Assembly (NCBI GenBank): GCA_015179045.1
Contig: WHUZ01000060.1
Span: 124,001 to 188,000 of the forward strand
Direction of reading: 5' to 3'
DNA from: Kalaharituber pfeilii
Lineage: Eukaryota > Ascomycota > Pezizomycetes > Pezizales > Pezizaceae
DNA: 64,000 nucleotides
This document shows, piece after piece, positions 33,505 to 44,288 of this stretch (position 1 is its first letter; every line of letters begins with the position of its first letter). Position numbers and translations under genes: made by a program. Below the pieces are notes generated by a model, which was not told the origin of the DNA, made no database searches, and saw only the letters and a list, made by a program, of their open reading frames with translations.

Positions 33505-33538
<34 letters not shown>
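32956..33538 (+). mobile_element. LINE family A, ORF2 3' end with tail and poly(A)
   Basis: The frame reaching TAG at 33394-33396 encodes the end of a non-LTR reverse transcriptase: GNTDPDRAAK at the RNase H-like end, and a C-terminal zinc knuckle CRWCGEAEETTQHILSQC (C..C.......H....C). Then come about 75 bp of 3' UTR, the tail hairpin GCCATAGCCCATAGGGCGGC, ACGCGAGTAATGATAT and a long A run. It is strongly 5'-truncated at about 32956, and no clear target-site duplication was found. The tail links the ORF1-only elements to this ORF2. Confidence 0.85.
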
Positions 33539-33542
<4 letters not shown>

Positions 33543-33778
33543 CGCAGCCTCAGCCCAACTAGTAAACGAAACTATCGCCAAGTGCCACTAATGCAATGCA
33601 ATGCACGGCGAGTCGTCTCCGAGGGATATTGTTTTCAGGTTTTTGTTCAAACTGAGGATTCTCTGTTTCCACTGAAGTTGTCTACTAGCATATATGTCGC
33701 TTTATGTTCTGTATCTATCACAATGCAATAAGCGACGTGCCGACTTAATAACTGCAAATACATGTATTTTCTTAAGAA
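33539..33778. other. Unassigned stretch between LINE and ANK6 right piece
   Basis: No gene and no homology to other parts of the window was seen. It belongs to the 2.1-kb insert bounded by the 28-bp direct repeat. Confidence 0.3.
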
Positions 33779-34085
33779 CATTGCAATTGCAGTTCTGCCG
33801 CCGTATAGCTCTTGGAGTAAAGGTGCCATACCACTCCACTAATAAATGTATCTTTCCTTGATGTCCGCCCATCGATATCGCGATCAGCAATTGCACCACG
33901 GCCTCGCAGTCTTTATAATTCAGTACATAATGGATACAGCCAGTAAGGTCGATCGGGAGAGTAATGGAAGCGGTCGATTCCTCGCTTGCTCCAATAGTAA
34001 TTTGCAGATGTCTTCAGACACTTATACGCAGCGTTATTAAAGCAAGTGGTGTTAGGCCTTTGAACCCCTCTTCGCTATAAATGAA

Positions 34086-34385
34086 ATGAGCAGAACCAAA
34101 AAGTGCTGGTCCATTATTTACTTGATATTGTTGTTGTACTCTCTGCTTTTCGTCACTTACATAAATTTGAGGCTCACGAAATGCTGATTGGCTCTAGCGG
34201 CGGTAGAAATAAGGGCGAAGTTGAGACTCAATATGTAACTACTTTGTCCATGTTCACGCATCTGTGGAGTAAGTACCTCCGGCGCTCAAGCAGGCTATCC
34301 CTTGCTTGGCGTGTCTATATTCCTGTTTAGGAATATATAGCTTGCTTGGGTAGCTTGAGGGATGTAACTTCGAGTCGCTTAGTAG
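34086..34385. other. Unassigned spacer with a short palindrome
   Basis: No gene. Around 34317-34338 the sequence TATATTCCTGTTTAGGAATA forms a short hairpin bracketed by TTGCTTGG words at 34309 and 34353. It could be a tiny footprint or MITE remnant. Confidence 0.3.
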
Positions 34386-34387
34386 TA

Positions 34388-34477
34388 CAATGAACCGTAA
34401 AAAGTCCTGGGGATTAGGCTTGCATGATACCCTTACCCCAATATTGCCTAATCCCCAAGGCTTTTTACGGGTCACTG
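34388..34477. mobile_element. 90-bp TA-flanked mariner-like MITE
   Basis: The left end CAATGAACCGTAAAAAGTCC and the reverse complement of the right end, CAGTGACCCGTAAAAAGCCT, are inverted repeats that continue through TGGGGATTAGGC. TA stands at 34386-34387 and 34478-34479. CAGTGACCCG-type ends are typical of Tc1/mariner relatives. There is no coding capacity. Confidence 0.85.
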
Positions 34478-34484
34478 TACATCA

Positions 34485-36180
34485 TAACCTACGCGATCAC
34501 TCAACCTGCGTGACAACCAGCACTGACCATTTAATGCCGGTCGCAGGCCTAGCAGCCGATATATACAGGAGCCGTCCAGCACATATTACACAGTCGAAAG
34601 TCTTAATTGTGGAGACAGAGCAAGTGGCGAGAGCGCTCGGAGGTAGGATGGTAGCAAGAGCAGGAACAGCCTGCGCGGCACTCCGTTCGACTCACCAATG
34701 TCAGCAATTTACCAAGAGTTTGAACTAGATATTCACCAATATGTCGCATGGCCGTAACAATATGATGATACAGCTATGTGACGAATTGTAGAATCGGCTG
34801 GCTGATTATGGCAGACTGGAAGGCATGATAAAGTGCCAAAAGTCCATTCAATTCTTAGATCTATTGGACACAATTAGAAGCATGTTGCGCTAGTTCCACT
34901 AGATTCATATAGAGCCGAGCATTAAAGTCCATACTTCCGAAAGATGCTCAACAACCCGCTTCCAAGCTCGAAAAGCGATTTAAGCCTGGGCCCTCAATTC
35001 AATCCCTCTCCATTGCCTCTTGTTGTAAGTATTATCACTAGACAAACCACTTCTCCAAGCTCAAGACAGTGCACAACCCCCCTCCCCACAATCCCACCTC
35101 ACACCCCCTCGTCCCACCGCCATTCCGCAAGCCTCTCTAATAGTCCTTTCGATAACCCCACCGACCACCCTGACAGCGGCCTCCGACATTGCCGAAGGCA
35201 ACCGCGATAGCCCTGAGAAAAGCCTCTCCGGAGGCACCTCCCCCCCGCAAGCGGCCTTCATCCAGCCGCACGAACAGCCGCTCATATAGCCCCGCTAGGA
35301 CCCCCCCCACAGCCGTTCGAACAGCCGCTCATATAGCCCCGCCAGTAGCCCCCCCACAGCCGCTCCACTGCCTCTCCGCCGCAGTATTTTCCTCCTGGGT
35401 AGATTGCACTACTCCCCAAGTGCTTGTTTCTTCTTTTCCTTTTTTTTTCTTTTTCATTTGTCTGTTGTTTGCATTCATACCTCTGGCATCTTTATGATTA
35501 AACGCTGGGTAGTGGGGCTGTAGGTATATGAGTGTTATGGGCCCATGGGGGATTCAGGCAGACCAGGTCTATAATATGGTGCGAGGAGGAAACCTGACTG
35601 AGTTGGGCGTGAATTCCAAAGCAAGAGATGCTGTTCCTTTGAAAGCAAGCCAATGACTTGTGTGTACACGAGCGTTGTGAGTATAGGCGGATTGAGTTCG
35701 AGGCAGAGTGCTCGCTCGTTTGAATCCTAGTTTTTTTCTTTTTTTCCATTGCTTCTTCCTTTTGTCAATTTTATGTATTTGTGGCGTATTCTTATTTCAT
35801 CATTAAGCGATGGTTGGCGTGTTTGCGTATGGCTTTAATGTCTATGATAAAACCTGCAAAAATCGCTGGTGCTAAGGGGGATGAATTGGCTGGCCGATAG
35901 AGGAATGCGAGGAATTGGTAGGTCGTCTACCTCAACAATTCAGTAATCGCTACTGCTATATACCTCAATTAGCAATAAAAATGCCTCCATTTGAACAAAA
36001 ATCAAGCCATCTTTACCAGGAGGAAACCAACCATGTTCATAATACTACTACACAGTAATACCGTCAAAGACAGGAAAGCAGGACAATGCATATTACGAAA
36101 GGAAAGAGAAACAACATAGAGAACGACCAGGGAAAATAACCAGCAAGATGTAAATTAGAAAGGCAATTCCCAAGGAACAA
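34485..36180. repeat. Segmental duplication with 7690-9363; contains an S-repeat
   Basis: Parallels 7690-9363, from CATAACCTACGCGATCACTC through an S-repeat at about 34870-35730 to the conserved 3' flank of ANK7. The last 270 bp differ from the ANK2 flank at only a few positions. In the S-repeat, a short block around GCCGCTCATATAGCCCCGC is duplicated here relative to the other copy. No gene is supported. Confidence 0.8.
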
Positions 36181-38155
36181 TCAGTACCATTCCGCTGGTG
36201 GAGGAGATTTCCGGGCCTGCTCTTCAGGTGAAAGTTGCGACCAAAGATATATCGCCACCTCACAAGAATGATCGCGCAGGGCTATATCGTACGGTGTTCT
36301 TCCATCCTTATCCTGGATGTTTGGAGATGCGCCTTGCTCAACCAATATCTTTGTAAGTGTTAGAGAGTGGATGCTGTTGTGCATGTGGAGTGGAGTGAAG
36401 CCTCTGTTTGAGCTCTCGTTGATGAGCTTATATGCTCCTCGCTTCAAGATTTCTGTCAACACCTCTGGATCCCTCCCTTGAACTGCGCAATGGACTACTG
36501 TCCTCCGGTCGTCATCTCGTACAAAAAGATCTGCCCCCATCTCAATCAAGCGCTTTGCAATTGCTGTTTTGCCATAGAAAAGCGCAATGAGCAAAGGTGT
36601 CATCCGAGCCCAATGAAGGTCTCGTTGCTCAATATTCGCGCCGATCGCGATTAGCAATCGTACCATGGTGTCGCCATCCTTATCCGGTAGAGAATGGATG
36701 TAGTAAGTAAGTCGCATCGAAGCAGTAATGAAAGCTATGGAGTCCTCGCGTGCCCCTCTCTCCAACAGTAATTTGCAAATGCTTACACGACCCATAAATG
36801 CAGCGTGAGCGAGTGGTGTTCTGCCTTCCGAATCCCTCTGCTCTATATCTGTTCCTAAGTCCAATAGAATTCGAACGACGTTCTCGTTCCCTTTGAGGAT
36901 GGCATCGTGGATGTCCCCCAGAGCTAGAGAAGACCATTTGAATTTTATTTTTCGGCGTGATCTGTATTGACCAGCAGCTGAATGTAATGGAATTTCAACT
37001 TGGTAGGGTTGTGAGTCCCAGAGATCAGATAAGCAAACAGGAAGCACAATCACCGAGAGCTCCGAAATCGAGTCGAGATCACCCAAGCTCATGCTTGAAA
37101 CCATCGACCAGTTACAACCTCTTGTGGAGCTACTGCTAAGGAATGTGGAGTAAGAATTCTCGCTTACGGCGCGCTTGTGAATTCGCTTGTAAGCCCTGGA
37201 ATTTTTCAGTTCGTCCATAAAGGATGGTAGCATCAAGCACATGGATCGTATGGATTGTATGGATCGCATGGATCGTATAGATCGCATGGACCGCAGGGAC
37301 AATGTGGTTGGAGATGTTTCTGCTGTTCTGAACGATGCAGTGTCATCAAAGTTATCGGAGACCTGGTCATCTTTAATTGTGGATAATGGCGTCTTAAAAT
37401 CATCTTTTGCAGATAGTGAAGTTGCAACCTTAGATTGATTACTGACTGTTGAAGGCTCGATTTCATTGCTTAGCAGAGAATCATGACGGCTGATGAGTTC
37501 TCGCAACTGGATTGAGGTTGCATGGTGGGATTCTAGTAGTCGACATACTGCTTCGTGCAATTTCTCCAGAGTATCGGAAGCTTCTGTGGTGGTGGTATGG
37601 CTATGCAAACGGTCAGCATTTCTGCACACCCGAAAGTAGTGAATGGATTTTGGTTAATGCACTAGGGATCTCAAGTTACCATTGAATGATCCCCAGCATC
37701 AAGTTTAAACTCAACTTGTGCCGCTGCAGGTCCTCAATAAAGATTGCAACTTCTGCTTCCTTCCATAGTACCCATTTAATCCTTTTGAACAAAAGACTTG
37801 CTTTATTTGCTGTAGGTTGTGTGCAGCTGGGATCACTAGTCCCCACAAGCTCACTTACGTACTTGTCTAAGTTGGAAGCAATTAGAACGCACCCACTCAA
37901 AATCGTGACAAGGTGATGAATAGACAACATCCTTAATCTGCTTTGCTTTATCTTAGTTTCCCCAGCAATTAACAGCTGAACCTGGCAGAAGATAATATTC
38001 ATATCTTTCAATTCTTCCATGAGGTGGCTGATGGATTTTGGTGCCTGCTTCGCTCGCACTCCACAATCATAGAGATCCTTCAGCATGTTTAGAATCTTTG
38101 CTGAGACTGTAATGAGACCTGCAACTGAAGCAACTACAGATAGTGGGTCGGACAT
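36181..38155 (-). CDS. ANK7: PigL_N/HeLo-like domain, arginine-serine linker, ankyrin repeats
   Basis: Exon 1 is 38155-37680 and exon 2 is 37600-36181 (79-nt intron, donor CAATG/GTAACT, branch point GCTGACC, acceptor GCATAG/C), giving 631 residues. The ATG at 38155 aligns with the sister starts. The domain order is as in ANK1 with one SFRTAETS module, followed by an expanded RSM/RSI hexapeptide-like tract (RSMRSIRSMRSIQSIRSM) encoded by a short ATGGATCGT-type DNA repeat at about 37235-37300. There is a single ankyrin pair, then the fixed tail ending SPPPAEWY. It is apparently intact. The 3' end and flank are nearly identical to those left at ANK2. Confidence 0.85.
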
Positions 38156-38310
38156 CACTTTGGAGTAGTTGGACGTAAAGGATAGTTCAGCAGATTCTGG
38201 TGGAAGTAATTGTCTTGCAGGGAATTAATTCATGGACTCCAGCGCCAGTAACGGGAAGGGCTCGACTGGTGTGAAGCGAGTCATAAACAGTATTTAACTT
38301 TTCGAACCTC
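38156..38310 (-). promoter_or_regulatory. Conserved 5' flank of ANK7
   Basis: Diverged family 5'-flank words are present (GGGAATTAATTCATGGACTC, a CAGCGCCAGTAACGG block, CTCGACTGGTGTGAAGC). The stretch from 38311 to 38885 beyond it holds no gene. Confidence 0.45.
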
Positions 38311-38885
38311 AAGCCTCCGGTCACGAAGAAGGCTGATAAGGCGAACAAGTACGCTCTGTGATAGCAAGTAATCTTACCATTTTTGTTATCAAGGCAAATT
38401 CCGTGATCTGTTTCGCCCTATCCCAGCATTGTCACACGCATTATGTAGGCAGCCTCTTACATCTCTCAGTTCTGGGCAGTTTTAAAAAGTGGTCAGTTGA
38501 CGATATAGGTAGAACAAGGCTGGAAAGGCGCGGTATGGCAAACCATGACGCGAGTTTGGAACTGCAGCAAACATCATGAGGCTTTTGATATATCTAATCT
38601 TGTAAGCCATCATAATACTATTTTAGAAAAGTAGGAAACATTTAATATCAAGAGATTGTACTAAATGAGTTGAATATGAGGGAAGACAACGCATCTGAAC
38701 CTGGTGATTGAGTATATATTTAACTACTTAGTACGCGACATAGGAAAAGTGGCCATTAACAATTAAAAGGTACCAAGGATATATAGGTATATTAGAGGAA
38801 GGTAAGGTCACTAGATCGCTTGGAATAATTATACTGTGTTAATCATGTATAGTACTGGTGGGAAGGCCAGTTACTATGGGGTGTC

Positions 38886-38923
38886 GGCCTGCGAGTATTG
38901 ACATAAAAAAAAAAAAAAAAAAA
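38886..38923 (+). mobile_element. LINE family A tail, about 20 bases plus poly(A)
   Basis: The insert is only GGCCTGCGAGTATTGACAT and about 19 A. It is flanked by the perfect 11-bp duplication TATGGGGTGTC (38875-38885 and 38924-38934). The 20 bases match the end of the family-A tail (GGCACGCGAGTAATGATAT). Confidence 0.8.
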
Positions 38924-39116
38924 TATGGGGTGTCTGTAGTAGAGGCAGTAGAAACGGTGGAGGTAGTGCAGGCGGTGCGCTGGCTATGAGCAATTATTCT
39001 TTTTTTTTTTTTTTTTTTTTTTTATATATCATTACTCGCTTGCCGCCCTAAGGGCTATGGCGAGGGTTTTTTATTAAAAAGAATGACAAACTACCACAGC
39101 TACCTAAGTCTCAATA

Positions 39117-39120
<4 letters not shown>

Positions 39121-39154
<34 letters not shown>

Positions 39155-39194
39155 ATCACATAACCCCGCTTGTAGCACGTGGCCATGGCAGGGT
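39121..39194 (-). mobile_element. LINE family B tail inserted in the family-A element
   Basis: Poly(T), then AAATCACATAACCCCGCTTG and GGCCATGGCAGGG, i.e. a minus-strand family-B tail. The target site TCAATACAGGTTTT is duplicated at 39111-39124 and 39195-39208. This nested order shows that family B was active after the ORF1-only element had landed. Confidence 0.85.
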
Positions 39195-39257
39195 TCAATA
39201 CAGGTTTTGCCCGCGGCGCTCTTACATGATGCGGGTGGGATGCGGAACCGGTCCCTC

Positions 39258-40221
39258 CTACTTCCGTCCCCTGTCAAACTCATACTGGTCGCATCTCAAC
39301 CAATGACCTCCGAGTCTCAACCTTCCCGTCTCGGTGACCGTCTCCGGATAGGCTACCACCGAACTCGTTACCTTCCCCTCGTCCATCAGCGTAGCCTTCT
39401 TCCTGAGCCAGCGAATTCCTGTGATCTTGCCCAAGTCTTTGTTCGCCGCTTCCAACCATTTCCTAACCTTCTCTATGTCTTTCCTTAGAGTGATTCCGTG
39501 TATCACGACGCCTGCTTTGGTTTGGGTTTTGGCGCCGGAGGTGGTTGGTGGGGAGGCGGAGCGGGGAGGGGGGTGAGGCGGTGGGTTGTAGGTGGCGGAC
39601 ACATTGTCCGCAGTGGTGTCCACCGGAGGGGCCGACGCGATCTTTTTGGCCTCCTCATCGCTGAGTTGGCGCTTGATCTGGTAGGGTTGGTCGGGAGACG
39701 GATTCTTCCCCTTTCTCTTCTTAGTCCGCCCGTCTCCCAATGGTTTTGGGGGGGTTGATGCCGCCGTCTTCCGTTTGGTCGTGGCGGGGGTGGGGGTGGG
39801 GGTGGGGGTGGTTTGCTCTGGGGAGGGGGTTTTCCTCTGAGCAGGTGACAATGGTGCTGAAGCCCAGTTCTTGTCTCGTGGGCTCCTCGGGGGTTGTGTC
39901 TATGCTGTGGATGGGGCTGAGCCCCAGCGACGTCGATGTGGGGGGTGGGGCAACGCGGGTCCCATGGAGGTCTTCTGGGCTCCCGAAGTTGTATTCGATT
40001 TTTTCCAGGTTGTCGTCGTCGACGAAATTAACACACAGGAAAGACCCTTTCCTTGGGTCCTCGCAGCCGGGTATATTCATCTTGTAGAACGCGGCGACTA
40101 CCTTTTCCCAACCGAGTCCTACGTCTCTCAACTTTTCCTCGATCGTCTGCCAGTCTTGGACAAAGTTCCTTCGTCTCGGGGGGGCCCTCATCTGTTGAGG
40201 GAACGGTCTGTTTCGCGGCAT
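39258..40221 (-). pseudogene. LINE ORF1 (Gag-like RNA-binding protein), one frameshift
   Basis: The N-terminal part (MPRNRPFPQQMRAPP, then SFLCVNF and NFGSPEDLHG) reads from 40221 to about 39860. The C-terminal part (proline/threonine-rich (TP)n, a basic KKRKGK stretch, and GVVIHGITLRKDIEKVRKWL to YEFDRGRK) reads in another frame from about 39860 to 39258. Joining requires one frame change near 39860-39870, close to a repetitive CCCCCA tract. The C-terminal IRWL...SSVVAY pattern is typical of ORF1 in Tad-like LINEs. CCHC knuckles that often follow are absent. Confidence 0.7.
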
Positions 40222-40289
40222 TGATTGGTTGAGAGGTTGTGTTTCGCGTCTCTCTATTGGGTCTTGGCGCGGGGTTCGAGCAATTATTC

Positions 40290-42106
40290 AATTCTTGAAC
40301 ATTCTACAGTATAATCCAGTATAGAACTCATTATCAGCGGGTCCCATTGCCCAGCTAGCTAGGAATGGGTCAGCCTCTTCCCGCGTCGCACCCTAGTAGG
40401 ATTATCACTGTATTCCCTACATATTCTGTTGTTTCCGGAAGTCATGGGGAAAGTATTAGTCAGGTTTAACCGACACCGCTTAATTGATACCAAATAAACA
40501 CATATATTTAAGAAGTGATTGTCCAGTCCTGAGGGCAGCCATCTGCGAAAATTGTGAGCCCTTGTACCATGTGCTGAGAGGGCTCTTGAAAGGGAATAAA
40601 GTAAAGTACAGTAGATAAGGTTGACGACACAGAGGGCCTTCAAGAGGAAATACTAGAATTAGGCCTAAATCAAGATCTCGTGCGCCAAAGCATGGGCTGC
40701 GGCGAGGCAATACAGAAAACTTGCACCTCTTCTAATCTGGTGTTGCAATACCTCAGTGACCTTTCCCTTTGAATTCTCAAAAGATGTCCGCCTGAGGCGT
40801 TGCTTCTCTGGGGCTGGGATACCAGTTCTGTTGAGGCTTCTCGCCCTATACAATTGGGGCTAATAATTAGTAAAATTTTCGAATTAGATTAAGGTACTCT
40901 ACATGATTATGCTACATAAGCTACTCATGCTTGATTAGTCTTCGACCAAATATGAACATGATATATACAGTACCTGACCTGTATGTCGGACATCCTACCG
41001 TATTAGCCAGTACAAGACCGAATTTCCTTAAGAAGTGCCTTCTCTCGAATGCTTATTTATATGGTGATTTGTTAGTGTAGTTTTTTGACCCAAAAAGCAT
41101 TCCCAATTTTATATCTTGATGATATCTGGTCGAATACTTCTAGTCCATGAGCCCTTACTTCAACATGGGAACGAGGCTACTTCAACATCAAATATTAAGG
41201 GTATACTTTCCAGCCGCATACGATTACTTCGCATTGCAACAGTTCGCACCAAAAAAAACTGCAGTTTGTTTTCGCATATTTTCCGGAATCGTTGTACGGT
41301 ATCAAGTGTAATTATGAATACCCGAGTATTTTCTTTAGTTCGTGACTTGTGGACACAATATCACCGGGTCGGATATTTCATATCTGCTATATCTGGTGAC
41401 ATATTTCAACTCTGAATACTCCTACCGCGAAATTCCGCTAAGTAAAACTAGATATTAAACACGAGCCAGCGGCAGGTGGAGCTTCGGCTTCTAGGATCTT
41501 GTACTCGATACCGCTCTTATTCATGAGTTATGGTCTTGTGAGGATAGTTTTATAGAGTGGAGAGTACTATATTTAACTATATCACTTAAATTAAAGTCCA
41601 TAATATGTCCTTTAAATTGCAAGGTATTCTCAATCCAATAGCTGGTCAAGTGATTATCATAAATTATCATAACAAACCCTGGTTCTATAGCCTCAGATAG
41701 CCTCTTATAATGAAAAGTGGCTAATAAAATACATGACTAATCAAGGTACTTGTCCAGTATCAACTCTGAATCCCCTACTCCTTACCAGAAAACCTTACAC
41801 ACTCGTCGTAGTTATACTAGTATCCTACCTCTTTATCTAGAGTTTCTTTTTTGATGGTTTGGCTCTAATCTCTAATTTCATGTTTGTTGCTTCTCTAGCT
41901 TACTCAATAGCTTACTCGGTACCCAGAATTTTTGTAGACACTTTTACTCTGAGTTTTTCAATATAGATATTTTCACAATCAAATTCAATTATTTCCTATT
42001 TTATTGCTTCAATATTCCCGTCATGGGTTATTTCCTTACAACAGTAAAATGGGGGAACTAAAGCCTATTGCTCTAATTTCCAGAGTTTAGGATCTATATT
42101 ATGTAC
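40290..42106. other. AT-rich gene-free interval
   Basis: No gene, repeat pair or tail could be identified. A 99-codon frame at 41116-41415 has no recognisable domain and lies in AT-rich sequence. It is treated as chance. Confidence 0.4.
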
Positions 42107-43241
42107 TAGTAGCAGGATAAGACTGTAAGTCTTGCCAGCATCTTAATCAAAGTAAGATAGCACTATAGCGTGTCTTCTATAAGAACTGAAGATAAACGTA
42201 TCTTAAATCTACCTTCTGACCCTTCTCGCTCAACTGCGCAACGTGACAATGCAAGGTAAGAGTTATCGTTATACTTTGACATTATCATCACGCAAGACTC
42301 ACTCCCTTGCTCATGACTGATTCTCCTCACATTAAGTGGCTCAGCTTGTGAAGCATAGTTCCTTTTCGGACAGTGAGAACATCAATACCAACTTTCGATC
42401 CCAGACCCAGCAATTCTCTCAAGTACATTTTTCGTGTAGCGCACCGGCATTGTGGGTCTCCTTTCCCGGCATCCAGTACTGGTTGAGCTCCTTGTTGTCT
42501 AGGGAGGTTCTTATCCAGGATGGTATAGTAACAATACGATTATATTAGCTGACTGGAAGAGTTGTCATACCTTAGCTGTGCTAGGGCTCCGTCAAGTCCG
42601 TGTTCGGTAGTCATCGCTGTAAGTTAATATTCAGCAATTCACTTGGTTTTTACAACTCGGCAATTTCCACCGTCATCCTTCTATTCACTCTGTCAGATTT
42701 TTGCAATGCACTTTTTCGTGCCTCAGCCTGCGTCTGAAGACGGAAGAGAAAACCTCTTCCGATACATGAAAACAGGGGAAAAAAAAAAAGGTTTTCTCGA
42801 AGATGGAATCTTGCAGCCTGCGTTATGCTGCAGAGCACAAGGACTGATGTGCGCCAAGATGCTGCCATGCTGCCAAGGAGTTAACTTCTTCTGGCGAGGT
42901 AGTAATGCCCAGCTGCCTAATCTGGCAGCAGCTAGATCAGCCAATAAGTGGTAGTCTGGTTCGAGACTGCTGTCGTGGCCCGCGAACCTCGAATGTAGAG
43001 TCGCAAAAATAAGGAAACTACTCCTATGAAGGAGCAAATGGAGAGATTTCTGAAAGAAGAAAGTGACCTCAACTTCGTAGGAAATGCACTCGATGGGAAC
43101 AGAAATAAAAGTTGCTTGAATGAGAACGGTGCCTTGACGAAGGATGAAATAAAGACCTTGAGTAGTAGAGAAACTGGAGCAATCAACGAACATCTCAATA
43201 ACTTTCAACAATACATTTATCGCTCAGGTCGTTTTTTTTAA
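42107..43241 (+). mobile_element. LTR-retrotransposon 5' end: LTR-like repeat plus gag start, truncated
   Basis: The repeat 42107-42935 matches 31703-32955. After CTAATCTGGCAGCAG comes a leader and a short frame at 43026-43241 that starts MKEQMERFLKEESDLNF and is charged and helical, as a Gag N-terminus could be; no domain was recognised. The element stops at a family-A-like LINE tail and no second LTR is in the window. It also contains an A-run at 42779-42790. The assignment as LTR retrotransposon is inference from layout. Confidence 0.45.
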
Positions 43242-43285
43242 ATTATATATATCATTACTCCTATACCGCCTATAGGCTTTGAACG
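43232..43285 (-). mobile_element. LINE family A-like tail (variant)
   Basis: T-run, then ATATATATCATTACTCCTATA and CCGCCTATAGGCTTTGAACG: a variant of the family-A tail on the minus strand, with AT-rich bases between hairpin and poly(A). A similar variant is at 60868-60925. No target duplication was identified. Confidence 0.55.
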
Positions 43286-43904
43286 AGATTACGTACAAAG
43301 GAAATATAATGATCTCGCCTTCACCTCTGCCCACCTCGACATTTCCATTAGCGGGTCTGGTTCATGCTCCTTGCCCGCCAGAGGCTTCCTTATCGCCTAC
43401 AGCCCCCCATTCGGCGGAGCAAATAAAGAGTTCTAAAAATACAAGCGGAGGCTCTTAAAAAGTCCAAAGAAGACCACCAAGAGTTGCATCTTTCACATAC
43501 AAAGTTGGCTTCCTTTGGGTGCTTCTGGCTTTTAGCCTTTTTAGCATCAACGAGAATAATTGGTTTGGAGAAGAAATTGTTTCGAGTTGATAAGGACATA
43601 AATCTGGCAGAGAAAAAAAAGATCCACGTGAGTATATGCTGATTTTTTCCAACATGTTGTCCCCATGCTTGTAGCTTACAACGTACTGTATCTAGAAAGT
43701 CGCTTTCAAAGGCTACAACACTGTGAATATTTTTCTGTGATTGTGGTTTTTTTTTTGGTCCTCTCTCGATTGCACCTGCTCCTGTAATTGAACATTTTTT
43801 AAGAATTCTCTTATTTCACGATATATCACCGGGTTTAGACTTGATTTCCTACTGGATCTTACCTATAATATGGAAATTATATCATGGATATTGCGCTGAA
43901 CCAC
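43286..43904. other. Unassigned interval
   Basis: No gene or repeat could be supported. Confidence 0.3.
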
Positions 43905-44105
43905 CCACTACTCGTAGTTGGATGCCAAAGCGGGCAGTGGGTGGTTCAGCGAGCAGTGGACGCTGGAGCGAATAGTAGATGCCAAAGTGAGCAGTGGGTA
44001 AAGCACGTGCTGTGTGGTGCAGCGAGCAGTGGATAGTAGAGGGAACAGCAAGATGCTGAAGCGGGCAGTGGGCAGTAGATGATGGAGGAAATGCTGGGCA
44101 CTGGT
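43905..44105 (+). repeat. Purine-rich degenerate minisatellite
   Basis: The words GCGGGCAGTGGG, GCGAGCAGTGGA and GTGAGCAGTGGG recur, with GATGCCAAAG/GATGCTGAAG between them, at about 43930, 43952, 43993, 44024 and 44060. Units are about 30-50 bp and strongly G/A-rich on the plus strand. There is no credible gene. Confidence 0.6.
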
Positions 44106-44288
44106 GCAAGGAATAGATAGTGCGAGTAGTAGATTGCTGCTACAAGCAGAGTGCCGATATCTGGAGCTGGGACTGAGCAGGCACTACTGATATGCTATAC
44201 TCAGCCCGGAGAATGCGGAAAAGAAAGCGGTACATGGACAGCTCAAGGAAGGAGGTACTGGATATGCGCTTGCTGATCGCAGCTGCCT

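Larger units (their letters stand above)
31538..34085 (-). pseudogene. ANK6: ankyrin-tail fragment split by nested repeats
   Basis: Two pieces match the fixed ankyrin tail of the family: 31538-31658 (CTGCGCAAC, CACGTGCGAGAGATC and the CAATCAAGATCATTGCAATT word) and 33779-34085 (TGGATACAGCCAGTAAGGTC, TAATTTGCAGATGTCTTC). A 28-bp direct repeat starting CATTGCAATTGCAGTTCTGC ends the left piece (31631-31658) and begins the right one (33779-33806). Neither exon 1, the linker, nor the last codons are present. It is a dead fragment. Confidence 0.75.
38999..40277 (-). mobile_element. LINE family A, complete ORF1-only (non-autonomous) element
   Basis: It is bounded by the perfect 12-bp duplication GAGCAATTATTC (38987-38998 and 40278-40289). 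On the minus strand it has about 56 bp of 5' UTR, ORF1 from ATG at 40221 to a TAG at 39258, a short 3' UTR, the family-A tail (GCCATAGCCCTTAGGGCGGC) and poly(A). No reverse transcriptase is present, yet the ends are complete. A family-B tail is inserted in the 3' UTR. It must have been mobilised in trans by a partner LINE. Confidence 0.9.

Noticed and set aside
37241..37438. Plus-strand frame with MDRMDCMDRMDRIDRMDR repeats
   Set aside because: This is the antisense shadow of the RSM/RSI micro-repeat of ANK7. Similar shadows occur opposite ANK1, ANK3, ANK9 and ANK10.
41116..41415. A 99-codon frame in the AT-rich interval
   Set aside because: No domain, no splice context, no homology to the rest of the window; frames of this length are expected by chance in 64 kb.
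42723..43211. A 162-codon minus-strand frame over the LTR-like repeat
   Set aside because: It runs antisense to the LTR-like repeat and the presumed gag start, and is not open in the sister repeat at 31703-32955.
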